DNA of 64,000 nt, from positions 4,809,501 to 4,873,500 of the forward strand of contig NZ_CP087190.1 of the NCBI RefSeq assembly GCF_024749165.1, given 5' to 3'. Under the pieces are notes generated by a model. It had not been told where the DNA came from and ran no database searches. It saw only the letters and a program-made list of their open reading frames with translations. This document shows, piece after piece, positions 52,701-60,900 of this stretch (positions are counted from its first letter, which is position 1; the number at the start of each line of letters is the position of its first letter). Position numbers and translations under genes: made by a program. The DNA is from Pseudomonas sp. B21-023. Lineage in GTDB: Bacteria; Pseudomonadota; Gammaproteobacteria; Pseudomonadales; Pseudomonadaceae.

Positions 52701-53141
52701 TCAGTTCACCAGGTGATTCCTGAAATACCGTTGCATTTCGTCCCGGGGAATCTCCCGGCTGAAAGCGCCCTCCTGATAGTTGTCCCGCCAGGGGTCTTCT
52801 TCATGGGTCAGTTGACGGAGCTTCCACGCCGAATACTGCCCATAGACTTCGAAGACCTCCTTGATCAGGCGGGTCTGATCCCTGGAAAAGCAGGTCGGCT
52901 CGAACACTGCAGGCATCGGGACCGGGTTCGAGCCATGCTGGCTGAACCGACGGTAGAGGTCGGCCACGACCGGGCCATGCATCCAGGCCTCGATACGCTC
53001 TTCGAACAACGGGGCGCCCAGCAAGGCCAGGCTGAAGCCCTGCGCGTAGTAGACGAGCTTCTGCAGCTTCAAGTTCGAGATCTCACCCGTCTCGCCTTCC
53101 AGGGTGAGGAAGTAATTGGCGACATCGATGCTTTCAGGCAT
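52701..53141 (-). CDS. Panacea-domain (DUF4065) protein, probable antitoxin
   Basis: A 146-residue protein with the Panacea (SocA-like, DUF4065) domain over nearly its full length. ISNLKLQKLVYYAQGFSLALLGAPLFEE and IEAWMHGPVVADLYRRF are the classic core, followed by FSRDQTRLIKEVFEVYGQYSAWKLRQLTHEEDPWRD. Such domains act as promiscuous antitoxins, and SocA also serves as a proteolysis adaptor. The ATG at 53139-53141 has GGGAGGAG just upstream, better than the longer frame start. It is the first gene of a two-gene operon. Confidence 0.85.
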   Translation of the reverse strand: MPESIDVANYFLTLEGETGEISNLKLQKLVYYAQGFSLALLGAPLFEERIEAWMHGPVVADLYRRFSQHGSNPVPMPAVFEPTCFSRDQTRLIKEVFEVYGQYSAWKLRQLTHEEDPWRDNYQEGAFSREIPRDEMQRYFRNHLVN

Positions 53142-53258
53142 GTGCTCCTCCCTTGGTGAACGTGCTGTCCATGAGCTGTACAAAAATACAGCCATCAGCG
53201 TCGCGGCGATACCCTTCAGCCGACCAGTTCACCCGCCAATCTGTAAGCTGATGCTGCG

Positions 53259-53645
53259 CTACTGCCCCGGGCTGAGCACCCGTTCCAGCTCCGCCGCCCG
53301 GTCCTTGCTCATGTCCATCTCGCACATCGCGCCTTCGATGCGGTAGATGCTGCCGTTGCTCAACTTGCCGTGGAACGCGCAGTTGCCGTCGCGGTACTTC
53401 ATCCAGGTGCGCTGTACTTCGCGCAGGTCCTTCTGCTGCTGGCTGTCGAGCTTGGCCATGAGCTGCTTGTAGACCCGGTTCAGCCGGTCATCCTGCAACC
53501 GGGTTTCGGCCTGGATGCAGGCGCCCATTGCCAGCGTGCTGGAGGCTTTGTCCATGCACTGGGTGTAAGTAGGCGAATAGTCCTCGGCCTGGGCGCCGGC
53601 AACGATCAGCAGGGCGGCGGCGCCGACCAGGCAATGCTTGAACAT
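53259..53645 (-). CDS. LprI-like periplasmic protein (DUF1311)
   Basis: A 128-residue secreted protein with signal peptide (MFKHCLVGAAALLIVAGAQA) and a DUF1311 domain containing four cysteines (QCMDK, GACIQ, NCAFH, MCEMD) that probably form two disulfides. LprI of Mycobacterium is a lysozyme inhibitor of this family, but activity here is unproven. The ATG at 53643-53645 is preceded by AGGAAAG. It appears to be transcribed alone. Confidence 0.82.
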   Translation of the reverse strand: MFKHCLVGAAALLIVAGAQAEDYSPTYTQCMDKASSTLAMGACIQAETRLQDDRLNRVYKQLMAKLDSQQQKDLREVQRTWMKYRDGNCAFHGKLSNGSIYRIEGAMCEMDMSKDRAAELERVLSPGQ

Positions 53646-53679
53646 GGGCTTTCCTTTTCGCAAATGAATGCGGCACAGC

Positions 53680-54600
53680 CTAGCATTCTGCTCCGCCTTC
53701 GTTCACGCACAGCGCCTGGATTTGCGCCCGCAGCCAGCGGTGCCCGGCATCGCCGTCGCGCCGCGAGTGCCAGGCCTGGGCGAAGGCGAACGGCGAGATC
53801 GCCAGGGGCGGCGCGAACTGGCGCAGGGCCGGGTCCAGGCGAGCACCAACGAGGCTGCGCCGGGCCACGGTGAGCACCAGGTCGGTCCCGGCAATCACAC
53901 TTTGGGCCACGCCCCAATGCGGCAGGGTCAAGGCGATGCGCCGACGCGCGCCCAAGGTGGCCAGGGCCTGGTCGATCTCGTTGTCGATGCCGGGGCGCAC
54001 CGCCACCAGCACATGGGGGCGCGCCAGCCACGGGTCCAGCGCCAGGCCGCCGCGGGGCGGCAGGCTGGCGCGGTCGGCCAGACAGACGAAGGACTCCTCG
54101 AACAGCACCTGCTGGGCCATTTCCGTCGGCAACTCGGGAAACACACCCAGCGCCAGGTCCGCCTCGCCGTCGATCAACTGGCCGAGCATCGCCTCGCGGC
54201 TGCCCTGGGACACCACCAGGTCGATGCCCGGCGCTTCGCGTCGCAGCAGGCGCATCAACGCTGGCAACACCACACGGGCGCCATAGTCGGACATGGCCAG
54301 GCGAAAGGTACGCCGGGCCCGCGCCGGCTCGAAGCCCGGCGTGCCGAGCAATCCGTCGAGTTGCTGCAAAGCCTCCTGCAACGGCGCGTGCAGAGCTTCG
54401 GCGCGGGCCGTCAGTTGCAAGCGGCCACCGCGTCGAACCAGCAGCGGATCGGCGAAGATCTCGCGCAACTGCGCCAACGCATGGCTGACCGCCGGCTGGC
54501 TGCGGTGCAGGCGCAATGCCGCACGCGAGACATGCTGCTCGCTGAGCAGGGCGTGCAGGGACAGCAGTAGATTGAGGTCGATACGGCGCAAATCATCCAT
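53680..54600 (-). CDS. LysR-family transcriptional regulator
   Basis: A 306-residue LysR regulator. The N-terminal winged helix-turn-helix is seen in LNLLLSLHALLSEQHVSRAALRLHRSQPAVSHALAQLREIFADPLLVRRGG, followed by the substrate-binding-like effector domain from about residue 95. It diverges from the small membrane protein gene at 54692, with a 91-base shared promoter region, so that gene is its likely target. The effector is unknown. Confidence 0.9.
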   Translation of the reverse strand: MDDLRRIDLNLLLSLHALLSEQHVSRAALRLHRSQPAVSHALAQLREIFADPLLVRRGGRLQLTARAEALHAPLQEALQQLDGLLGTPGFEPARARRTFRLAMSDYGARVVLPALMRLLRREAPGIDLVVSQGSREAMLGQLIDGEADLALGVFPELPTEMAQQVLFEESFVCLADRASLPPRGGLALDPWLARPHVLVAVRPGIDNEIDQALATLGARRRIALTLPHWGVAQSVIAGTDLVLTVARRSLVGARLDPALRQFAPPLAISPFAFAQAWHSRRDGDAGHRWLRAQIQALCVNEGGAEC

Positions 54601-54691
54601 GCCACGAATACAGCCTGTGCAACGTTCGAATTTCCATCATTCAAATGCATAGCGAAGACTGACGCCAGTGTTTTCATCAGGAGTAGACACC

Positions 54692-55159
54692 ATGCCCGCC
54701 AGCCTCTTCGCCGCCCTCCCCTTGCTCATCGCCCTGCTTGCCGGGGCCGCAGTGCCGTTTCAGGCGGGCAGCAACGCCGCGCTCGGACGCCTGCTCGGCC
54801 ATCCGCTGTGGGCGGCCGGTGTTTCTTTGCTGGTCAGCCTGCTGATGCTGGTGCCGGCCCTGCTGCTGATGCGCGCGCCGCTGCCGCAGGTGCAGCAACT
54901 GGCCCATGCGCCCTGGTGGGCCTGGTTCGGCGGGGTTGCCGGGGTGCTCTACATCACCGCCGCGCTGGTGCTGACGCCACGGCTAGGCGCGGCGGGGTTC
55001 ATCGTCTGCGTGGTGGCCGGGCAGGTGCTGTCGTCGCTGCTGATCGACCAGTTCGGCCTGATGGGACTGCCGGAGCGGCCGGTTAACCTGTTGCGACTGG
55101 CGGGGGTGGGGATGATCGTGATCGGGATGATCGTGGTGCAATGGGGGACGGCGCGGTAA
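54692..55159 (+). CDS. DMT-type small membrane transporter (DUF606/YdcZ family)
   Basis: A 155-residue inner-membrane protein with five hydrophobic segments. It belongs to the drug/metabolite transporter-related DUF606 family, recognisable by PFQAGSNAALGRLLGHPLWAAGVSLLVS and the terminal LLRLAGVGMIVIGMIVVQWG. The ATG at 54692 follows CAGGAG. It is divergent from the LysR gene. Substrate is unknown. Confidence 0.82.
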   Translation: MPASLFAALPLLIALLAGAAVPFQAGSNAALGRLLGHPLWAAGVSLLVSLLMLVPALLLMRAPLPQVQQLAHAPWWAWFGGVAGVLYITAALVLTPRLGAAGFIVCVVAGQVLSSLLIDQFGLMGLPERPVNLLRLAGVGMIVIGMIVVQWGTAR

Positions 55160-55164
55160 GGCCA

Positions 55165-55794
55165 TCACAAGCTTTGCGACTGCTCCGGCGGCACGATCAC
55201 CTTGTGCGGCTCGAAACGCAGCGACGGCATCTGCGTACCGGCATACAGCGCCACGCTGAGGGCCGCGATCAGCGCCACATCGAGCCAGCCCCAGCCCGGT
55301 ACATCCGCTGCTGAACGCGCCTTCCAGCACCACCAGAGCTGCCCCATGCAAAACACCAGGATCGCCATCAACCACAGGTAGAAGCCCGCGCCAAAGCCGG
55401 TCACGTCCTGGAAGGCGTAGCTCTGGTTGTCCGGCAAGCGGGTGATCGCAAAGCTGCTGGCCGCCAGATACAGCGCCAGCAGGCCGCACCCCAGTGCCAG
55501 GCGGCGGAACCGTCGGTGGGCGAGGATCGCCAACGCCAGCAGTGGGTTGGCGAACCACTGGTACAGGCCAAAGGCAATACCCCACGGCCCGTAGAGCAGC
55601 ATCTGCAATGCCGGTACATGTCGCCCCGCACCTGTCAGGGCACCATCGAAGGCCAGGCCCAGCAGGTACAGGGCGAGGCTTGTGGTCAGGTAGAAAGCGG
55701 GCAAGTCAGGCACCTGGTAAAAGCGGACGAGCTGCGACCTTAACCCAGCCCCTGCCGTCTTTCCAAACCCAAGGCGCGTCTCGCCCTCCGACAA
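55165..55794 (-). CDS. Membrane protein of unknown function, paralogue B of a tandem pair
   Basis: A protein of up to 209 residues with five or six hydrophobic segments. It shares GPWGIAFGLYQWFANPLL, RRFRR-LALG, RLPDNQSY and G-G-YLW-AILVFC-GQ-WWC with the gene just upstream (55822-56397), so the two arose by duplication. The start is uncertain: TTG at 55794 has no good ribosome site, and alignment with the paralogue suggests the real start lies about 20-30 codons later (for example GTG at 55713). No known family was recognised. Confidence 0.7.
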   Translation of the reverse strand: MSEGETRLGFGKTAGAGLRSQLVRFYQVPDLPAFYLTTSLALYLLGLAFDGALTGAGRHVPALQMLLYGPWGIAFGLYQWFANPLLALAILAHRRFRRLALGCGLLALYLAASSFAITRLPDNQSYAFQDVTGFGAGFYLWLMAILVFCMGQLWWCWKARSAADVPGWGWLDVALIAALSVALYAGTQMPSLRFEPHKVIVPPEQSQSL

Positions 55795-55821
55795 AAAGGC
55801 CGCGCAGCCAATCTGGAGAGT

Positions 55822-56397
55822 TCAGCCTGCCTGTACCTGCTCCATTGGCTCGTCGGAACTGCGAATCTGCACGCCCAGGCTGGGCATCTGAGTCGCCAGG
55901 TAGATCGTGCTCGTCAGCACCGCGATCAGCAGCACATCGAACCAGCGCCAGCGCGGCATATCCTGCGCCGTCTGCGCCTTGCGGCACCACCATCCCTGCC
56001 CCAGGCAGAACAGCAGGATTGCCAGTGTCCACAGGTAGTAGCCGGGGCCGAAACCGGTAAGCGGCAGGAAATCATAGCTGCGGTTGTCCGGCAGCCGCTC
56101 GATGCCCAGGCAACTGAGCGCCAGGCCCAGGGCGATCAGGCCCGCGCCAAGCGCCACCCGGCGAAAACGCCGGCGGGCGAGGATTGCCAGCCCCAACAAC
56201 GGATTGGCAAACCACTGGTACAACCCGAAGGCAATGCCCCATGGGCCCATGACCAGTATCTGCAGCGCCGGCATATGCCCGTCGACGCCCATCAGCAGGC
56301 CATCGAAACACAGGCAAAGAAGGAACAGCACGAGGGTGAACATCACATAAAAAGCAGGCACGCGCAGGCTCCATCCAGCAGCGAAAGGCGCGACCAT
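55822..56397 (-). CDS. Membrane protein of unknown function, paralogue A of a tandem pair
   Basis: A 191-residue inner-membrane protein with five or six hydrophobic segments. The hallmark GPWGIAFGLYQWFANPLLGL near residue 50, ERLPDNRSYDF near residue 99 and a WWC segment near residue 138 recur in the next gene. It starts with ATG 14 bases after the GNAT acetyltransferase stop and is 27 bases upstream of paralogue B, so three genes are likely co-transcribed. Function is unknown. Confidence 0.75.
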   Translation of the reverse strand: MVAPFAAGWSLRVPAFYVMFTLVLFLLCLCFDGLLMGVDGHMPALQILVMGPWGIAFGLYQWFANPLLGLAILARRRFRRVALGAGLIALGLALSCLGIERLPDNRSYDFLPLTGFGPGYYLWTLAILLFCLGQGWWCRKAQTAQDMPRWRWFDVLLIAVLTSTIYLATQMPSLGVQIRSSDEPMEQVQAG

Positions 56398-56411
56398 AGC
56401 GCAAGCGGGCG

Positions 56412-56975
56412 TCAGGCGACAGGCGGTTCGAGCAACAGACCGTAAAGCCCCGAGTCAGACAGCTCGCCGGCCACGCACCAGCGGGCGCGCAGGGTGCCCT
56501 CCAGGACGAAGCCCTGGCGCTCCAGGGTACGTGCCGAGCCTTGGTTGCGCGGGTCGATTTCCGCCTCCAGGCGGCGCAGGTGCAGGGTGTGGGCCAGGTA
56601 GTCGATGAAGCAGGTCAGCGCTTCATCCATGTAGCCCCGGCCCTGGGCCGACTTGGCCAGGCAGTAGCCGATTTCGCCCCGGCGCGAGGTCTCTTCGAGG
56701 TTGAACAGCTGGACCATGCCGATCAGCTCGCCATTGTCACGGCGGTACATGCCCAGCTTGAGCAACTGGCCGGCGGCATACGCCTCGCGGTCGGCGGCCA
56801 GGGCGCTCTCGGCCTCGGCCAGGGTCTGCCAGGGGGCGTGGTACCAGTAACGCATGACCTCGGGGTCGGCCATGATGGTCAGCCACTGCTGCGCGTCGCC
56901 ATGACGCATGGGGCGCAACTGCAGGCGTGGGCTGTCGAGGCACAGGTCGCTGGGGAAACTGCGGGGGTCGGGCAC
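56412..56975 (-). CDS. GNAT acetyltransferase, RimJ/RimL type
   Basis: A 187-residue N-acetyltransferase. LDSPRLQLRPMRHGDAQQW at the N-terminus, GEIGYCLAKSAQGRGYMDEAL (acetyl-CoA binding, QGRGY) near residue 100, and the ARTLERQGFVLEGTLR end are typical of the RimJ/RimL subgroup that modifies ribosomal proteins or other N-termini. The GTG start has AGGAG seven bases upstream. It heads a probable operon with the two tandem membrane proteins. Target unknown. Confidence 0.87.
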   Translation of the reverse strand: MPDPRSFPSDLCLDSPRLQLRPMRHGDAQQWLTIMADPEVMRYWYHAPWQTLAEAESALAADREAYAAGQLLKLGMYRRDNGELIGMVQLFNLEETSRRGEIGYCLAKSAQGRGYMDEALTCFIDYLAHTLHLRRLEAEIDPRNQGSARTLERQGFVLEGTLRARWCVAGELSDSGLYGLLLEPPVA

Positions 56976-57041
56976 GCCGGGACTCCTGTCCGGTGGTGAG
57001 GAGATGACAGTCTAACGACAGTGGCTCGGTCTGGCATCCCT

Positions 57042-57060
57042 GGGGCCGCTTTGCGGCCCC
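57042..57060. repeat. Short GC hairpin, REP flank remnant
   Basis: GGGGCCGC and GCGGCCCC pair around TTT. This resembles the outer flank of P. putida REP elements without the core. It may terminate the small gene remnant on the minus strand. Confidence 0.5.
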
Positions 57061-57069
57061 CTTTCACCG

Positions 57070-57252
57070 CTACCGGTTCAGCCCCAGCTCCATGTCATCG
57101 ATCAGCCCCTTGGCCAGCCCGCTGAGAATCCGCGCCGCGCTGGCAGCCATGAGGTCACCCTCCATCTCGGCCTCGGTGGTGAAATGCGCCACGCAGCCGA
57201 GCAACACCGACAGGTCGCTGAAGGCGCGGTCGAAATTGAATTTCAGGAACAA
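57070..57252 (-). pseudogene. Probable remnant of a DUF3077-type gene
   Basis: Sixty codons encode a sequence resembling the C-terminal two thirds of short Pseudomonas DUF3077 proteins: a LSVLLGCVAHFT helix, an acidic turn, and AASAARILSGLAKGLIDDMELGL. Full members are about 80-95 residues and have an N-terminal part lacking here. The only in-frame start is TTG, with AGG three bases before it. I read it as a 5'-truncated copy; a short functional gene cannot be excluded. Function of the family is unknown. Confidence 0.45.
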
Positions 57253-57296
57253 CCACCTCGATCCTTCTCACAGATTAGGGTGGCAGTCGTACGCAT

Positions 57297-57404
57297 GGTG
57301 AGAAGCCCGTGTGTAACCATGAATCCACGGTCAGGCCAAAGCCTGCACGCGCACGACCGCCATTGACGAAATCGACATGGTTCACACAACGGGCTTCTCA
57401 CACC
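57297..57404. repeat. Imperfect inverted repeat, about 25 bases per arm
   Basis: The left arm (57297-57321, GGTGAGAAGCCCGTGTGTAA followed by CCATG) and the reverse complement of the right arm (57376-57404) share TGAGAAGCCCG, TGTGT and AACCATG, with small insertions in the right arm. The 54-base spacer contains no gene. It lies just upstream of the DUF3077-like remnant and could be a leader structure or the ends of a small mobile element. No known element was recognised. Confidence 0.55.
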
Positions 57405-57598
57405 CGGTCGCCAAATGTGACGACCCAGAGACGGTATCCCTGATGTATTTCCCGGCCAATTCAGAGCCTTCCGGCAGGCGCGTAGGATAGGTCCGAAGCG
57501 CTGGCTGGCTGAAGGATTTGGTTTCAAATTCGGAAATGTCTTACGGGTTTGGATCGAGGTCTTGATCGCGTTATGGCGGCCAGGTGCTTGACGATGGC
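57405..57598. other. Intergenic DNA with no recognised feature
   Basis: This stretch between the two inverted repeats shows no credible gene, promoter or repeat. Short open frames here have no ribosome site and no family resemblance. Confidence 0.4.
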
Positions 57599-57617
57599 CT
57601 TGCAGCGCCTATGAGAC

Positions 57618-57862
57618 CGAGCGCCGCCCGCGCGGCGCATCGCTGGCAAGCCAGCTCCCACATTTGTTTCGGGCCAGTCTTGCCTGTGAAGTTGTCGCTG
57701 TCCGCCTTGGTGCATGTCTTGAGACCGGTGGGACACCAGTGGCGCCCACACTGAAACCGCGTCGTACCCACAAGGCGTACAGCCGCGGCGGCGCAGGCAT
57801 AACTGGCCCGAAACAAATGTGGGAGCTGGCTTGCCAGCGATGCGCCGCGCGGGCGGCGCTCG
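57618..57862. repeat. Long inverted repeat with 61-bp perfect arms around REP cores
   Basis: Bases 57618-57678 are the exact reverse complement of 57802-57862. The imperfect match continues about 19 bases further outward on both sides. Each arm contains a REP core (CGCTGGCAAGCCAGCTCCCA) with extra matching sequence, longer than other REP pairs in the window. The 123-base centre (57679-57801) has no gene I can support. Perfect identity suggests recent duplication or gene conversion. Confidence 0.88.
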
Positions 57863-57997
57863 ATCTTATAGACGCTGCAAGATTTGCGGCGAACACTTGG
57901 TGGCCCTGATACGGTCATCAGCCCTCGCGGCTAAAAACCAAGAAAAGGCCAGGCTTGAGATTGCCGGAGGCTACAAAGCAGCCCCCTGCAAGCTACC
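57863..57997. other. Downstream flank of the autotransporter gene
   Basis: This stretch between the inverted repeat and the autotransporter stop codon shows no clear terminator and no gene. Confidence 0.35.
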
Positions 57998-60900
57998 TCA
58001 GAACCCCATGCTGAAGCTCACCACCACACCATGGTCGCGGTTCTCGCTGGACAGCTGCCCGGAGTAGCCGACCCCGAGCTTGCCGCTCGCGCCCACCGAC
58101 AGGTCCACCCCGGCCTCGACCACCGCCGCGTCCTTGGCAATCGGCACACCCTCGGTGCTGAAACCGTCGCCGCCACCGATGAAGCGCAGATCGGCATCGG
58201 GCTTGTCGTCACCGAACGCATGGCGCCAGCCCACCGACAACCGCGGCGTGATGGTGCTGCCGTTGTCGAGCAGGATGCGCTTGCCAGCCCGCACGCCAAG
58301 GGTGGAGAAGGTCACATCCTGGTCGACCTTGCCCTCCAGCCGCCCTGCCCCGCCCTTCTCATGGGCGGTGTCGCTGTCGTAGTTGACATACGCCAGCCCG
58401 GCGAACGGCTCCAGGGCAATGCCGCCGGCATCGATGGCGTAACCCACCTCACCGAACACCTGGGCGCTGCGCGCCTTGTACTTGGCCTTGAGGCGGTCGT
58501 CATAGCTGCCCACGGTGACATCGCGCTTGGTGTCGATGTCGTGCCAGCTGTAGGCCACGCCCAGGCGAGCGGCGAAGGCATCCAGCTGGTAGCCGAGGTA
58601 GGTGGTCAGGTGGTAGCTGTCCACCGTGGCGTCCGAGCGGCGACGGTGCGCGTCGATGCTCGAGCGGGTGTAGCCGGCGGCGGCGCCCACTTTCCACTCA
58701 TCGTCCAGCGCGCGGTCGACACCGAGCATGAAGCCCGACAGGTCGCGGTCGACGCTGGCATGGCTGCTGCTGCCGTCGTAGGTGCCCCAGCCGCCGATGG
58801 CGCGGATCCAGCCCACGGCCTGGCCCTGGCAGCCTTCGCTGGTCAGTTGCTGGTTGGCGGTCGGCGCCAGGGTGCGACGCGGGTCGTCCTGGTGGGTGCA
58901 GTCGGCTTGGCGCAGGCGGTCATTGACCGCGTCGCGGACGTAGCGCGAGTCCTCGATCAGCACGGTCGCGGTGCTGGCGTGGATCTCGCCGGACAGGCTG
59001 TCGAACGCCGCCTGGGCGCCCTGGCGGTCCAGCGGCAGCAGGTTGTTGACCAGCTCGGCCGGCGCCCCGGCACTTGCCAGCGCGGTGGCCACGCCACGCT
59101 GGTTACCGGTGGCGGCGACATCGGCGAAGGAGTTGCCGTTGCGGCTGACCGACAGGGTCACCTGGTTGGCGCCGTAGTCCAGCGAGCTGTTGAGGAACGC
59201 CGAGTTGGCCAGGTTGGTGGTGGCGAAGGTGCCGTTTACCCCGCCCGCGGCGCTGACCACGGTGTACTGGCCGTTGCCACTGGCCAGGTTGGCGACCATC
59301 AGGCTGCCGCCGAGGTTGGCGGTGCCGCCCACATTCAGGTAGTTCACCGGCGAGGTACCGAGGTCGATCACCAAGGTGCCGGTGGCGCCGTTGGTGAAGT
59401 TGCCCGACACGTTGAGGTTGCCGGCAGGCCCTGGCAGCACGGTGCCGTTGTTGGTCAGCCCGGCGACGGTGCCGTTGCCGGTCAGCGCGGCGCCGTTGGC
59501 CACCGTGACCTGGGCTGCGAGGTTGCTGCCCGGATTGGCGGCATCGCCTACCTGGAGCACGCCCTGGTTGACGTTGAAGGCGCCGCTGAATGGTTGGTTG
59601 CCGGTCAGCAGCAAGGTACCGCCGCCCTGTTTGGTGGTGGTGCCCGTACCGCTGAGGGTGCCATTGAAGGTGCCATTGCTGCCTTGGGCAAAGACCAGGT
59701 TGGCGTTGTTGAGGATGTTGCCCTGCAGGCTGGTGGTGTTGCCGACCAGGGTACCGCCGCTCACGGTAGTGCCACCGCTGTAGGTGTTGGCACCCGAGAG
59801 GATCAGAGTGCCAGCGTCGAGTTTCTCGATGCCGCCGGTACCGACCAGCGGCACGCTGACGGTGGCGGTGCCGCCAGCGTTGACACGCACCGGCGCCAGG
59901 CTGCCATCGCTACCGTTGACCGGTGTCAGGCTACCCCCAGCACCCGGAACGACCTGATAGCCGTTGCTGAGGAACTGCAAGCCCTCGAACGACTGGTTGC
60001 CCACCACGGTGACGGTGCCCGGAGTACCGCCGAAGACCGCGTAGCCACCACTCCAACCTTCGTTGCTGGTGCCGCTGGCGTTGGTCCAACCAGTGTTCGG
60101 CCCCCAGGTACCACTGCCGCCGCCGATGCTGCCATCGGGGTTGGTCTTGCCACCGTTCCAGAACTGCAATTCTTCGCCGTAGTTCTGCACCACCAGGTTG
60201 ATCTGGTTGGCGATAGCGGTCTGCAGGCTCAGGTCACCCAGGACCACGCTGCCCGGAATGGCACCGAACACCAGGCCGTTGTCGGTGAGCGTGCCGCCGT
60301 AGCTGAACAGTTGGTAGACACCGGTACCGAAGCCACCGGCATCGGTAATGTTCAGCGTGCCGTCCAGCACCAGGTTGCCGTTGACCTTGACCACGGTGGT
60401 GGAGGCCGCCGGGGCGCCGAGGCTGAAGTCCAGGGCGCTGCCCGACGCCAGGTCGAGGCTGCCGACGGTGAGCGGCGTGGCGCTCTGGCCGGCAGCCAGG
60501 GTGGCGCCATTGGCGATCTGCACGGCACCGCCGTAGGTACCGCTGCCGCCCAGGCGGGCGCCGGTGGCGACCTGCACGGTGGCACTGTCGAGGCGGCCAT
60601 TGACCAGCAGGCTGCCGGCGTTGACCTGGGTCGCGCCGGTCAGGCCATTGATGCCGGTCAGCAACAGTTCGCCAGTGCCGTTCTTGGTCAGGGTGCCAGT
60701 ACCGGTGAGGTTGCCGGTGTAGCTGCCATTGGCGTTCTGCTCGAAGGTCAGGGCTGCGTTGTTGAGGATCGCGCCTTGCAGACTGGTGGTATTGCCCACC
60801 ACGCCGCCTGCGTTGATCTGGGTGCCGCCGGTGTAGGTGTTGGCACCGTTCAGGGTCAACAGGCCAGCGCCATTCTTGATCAGCCCACCGGTACCGCTGA

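Noticed and set aside
52281..53141. Considering the two-gene unit as part of the selenium operon.
   Set aside because: It is on the opposite strand, separated from mnmH by a hairpin, and the Panacea domain points to a toxin-antitoxin role instead.
57571..58067. Several overlapping frames of 80-115 codons on both strands around the long inverted repeat.
   Set aside because: They are translations of REP sequences and their complements, have no ribosome sites and mirror each other because of the inverted repeat.
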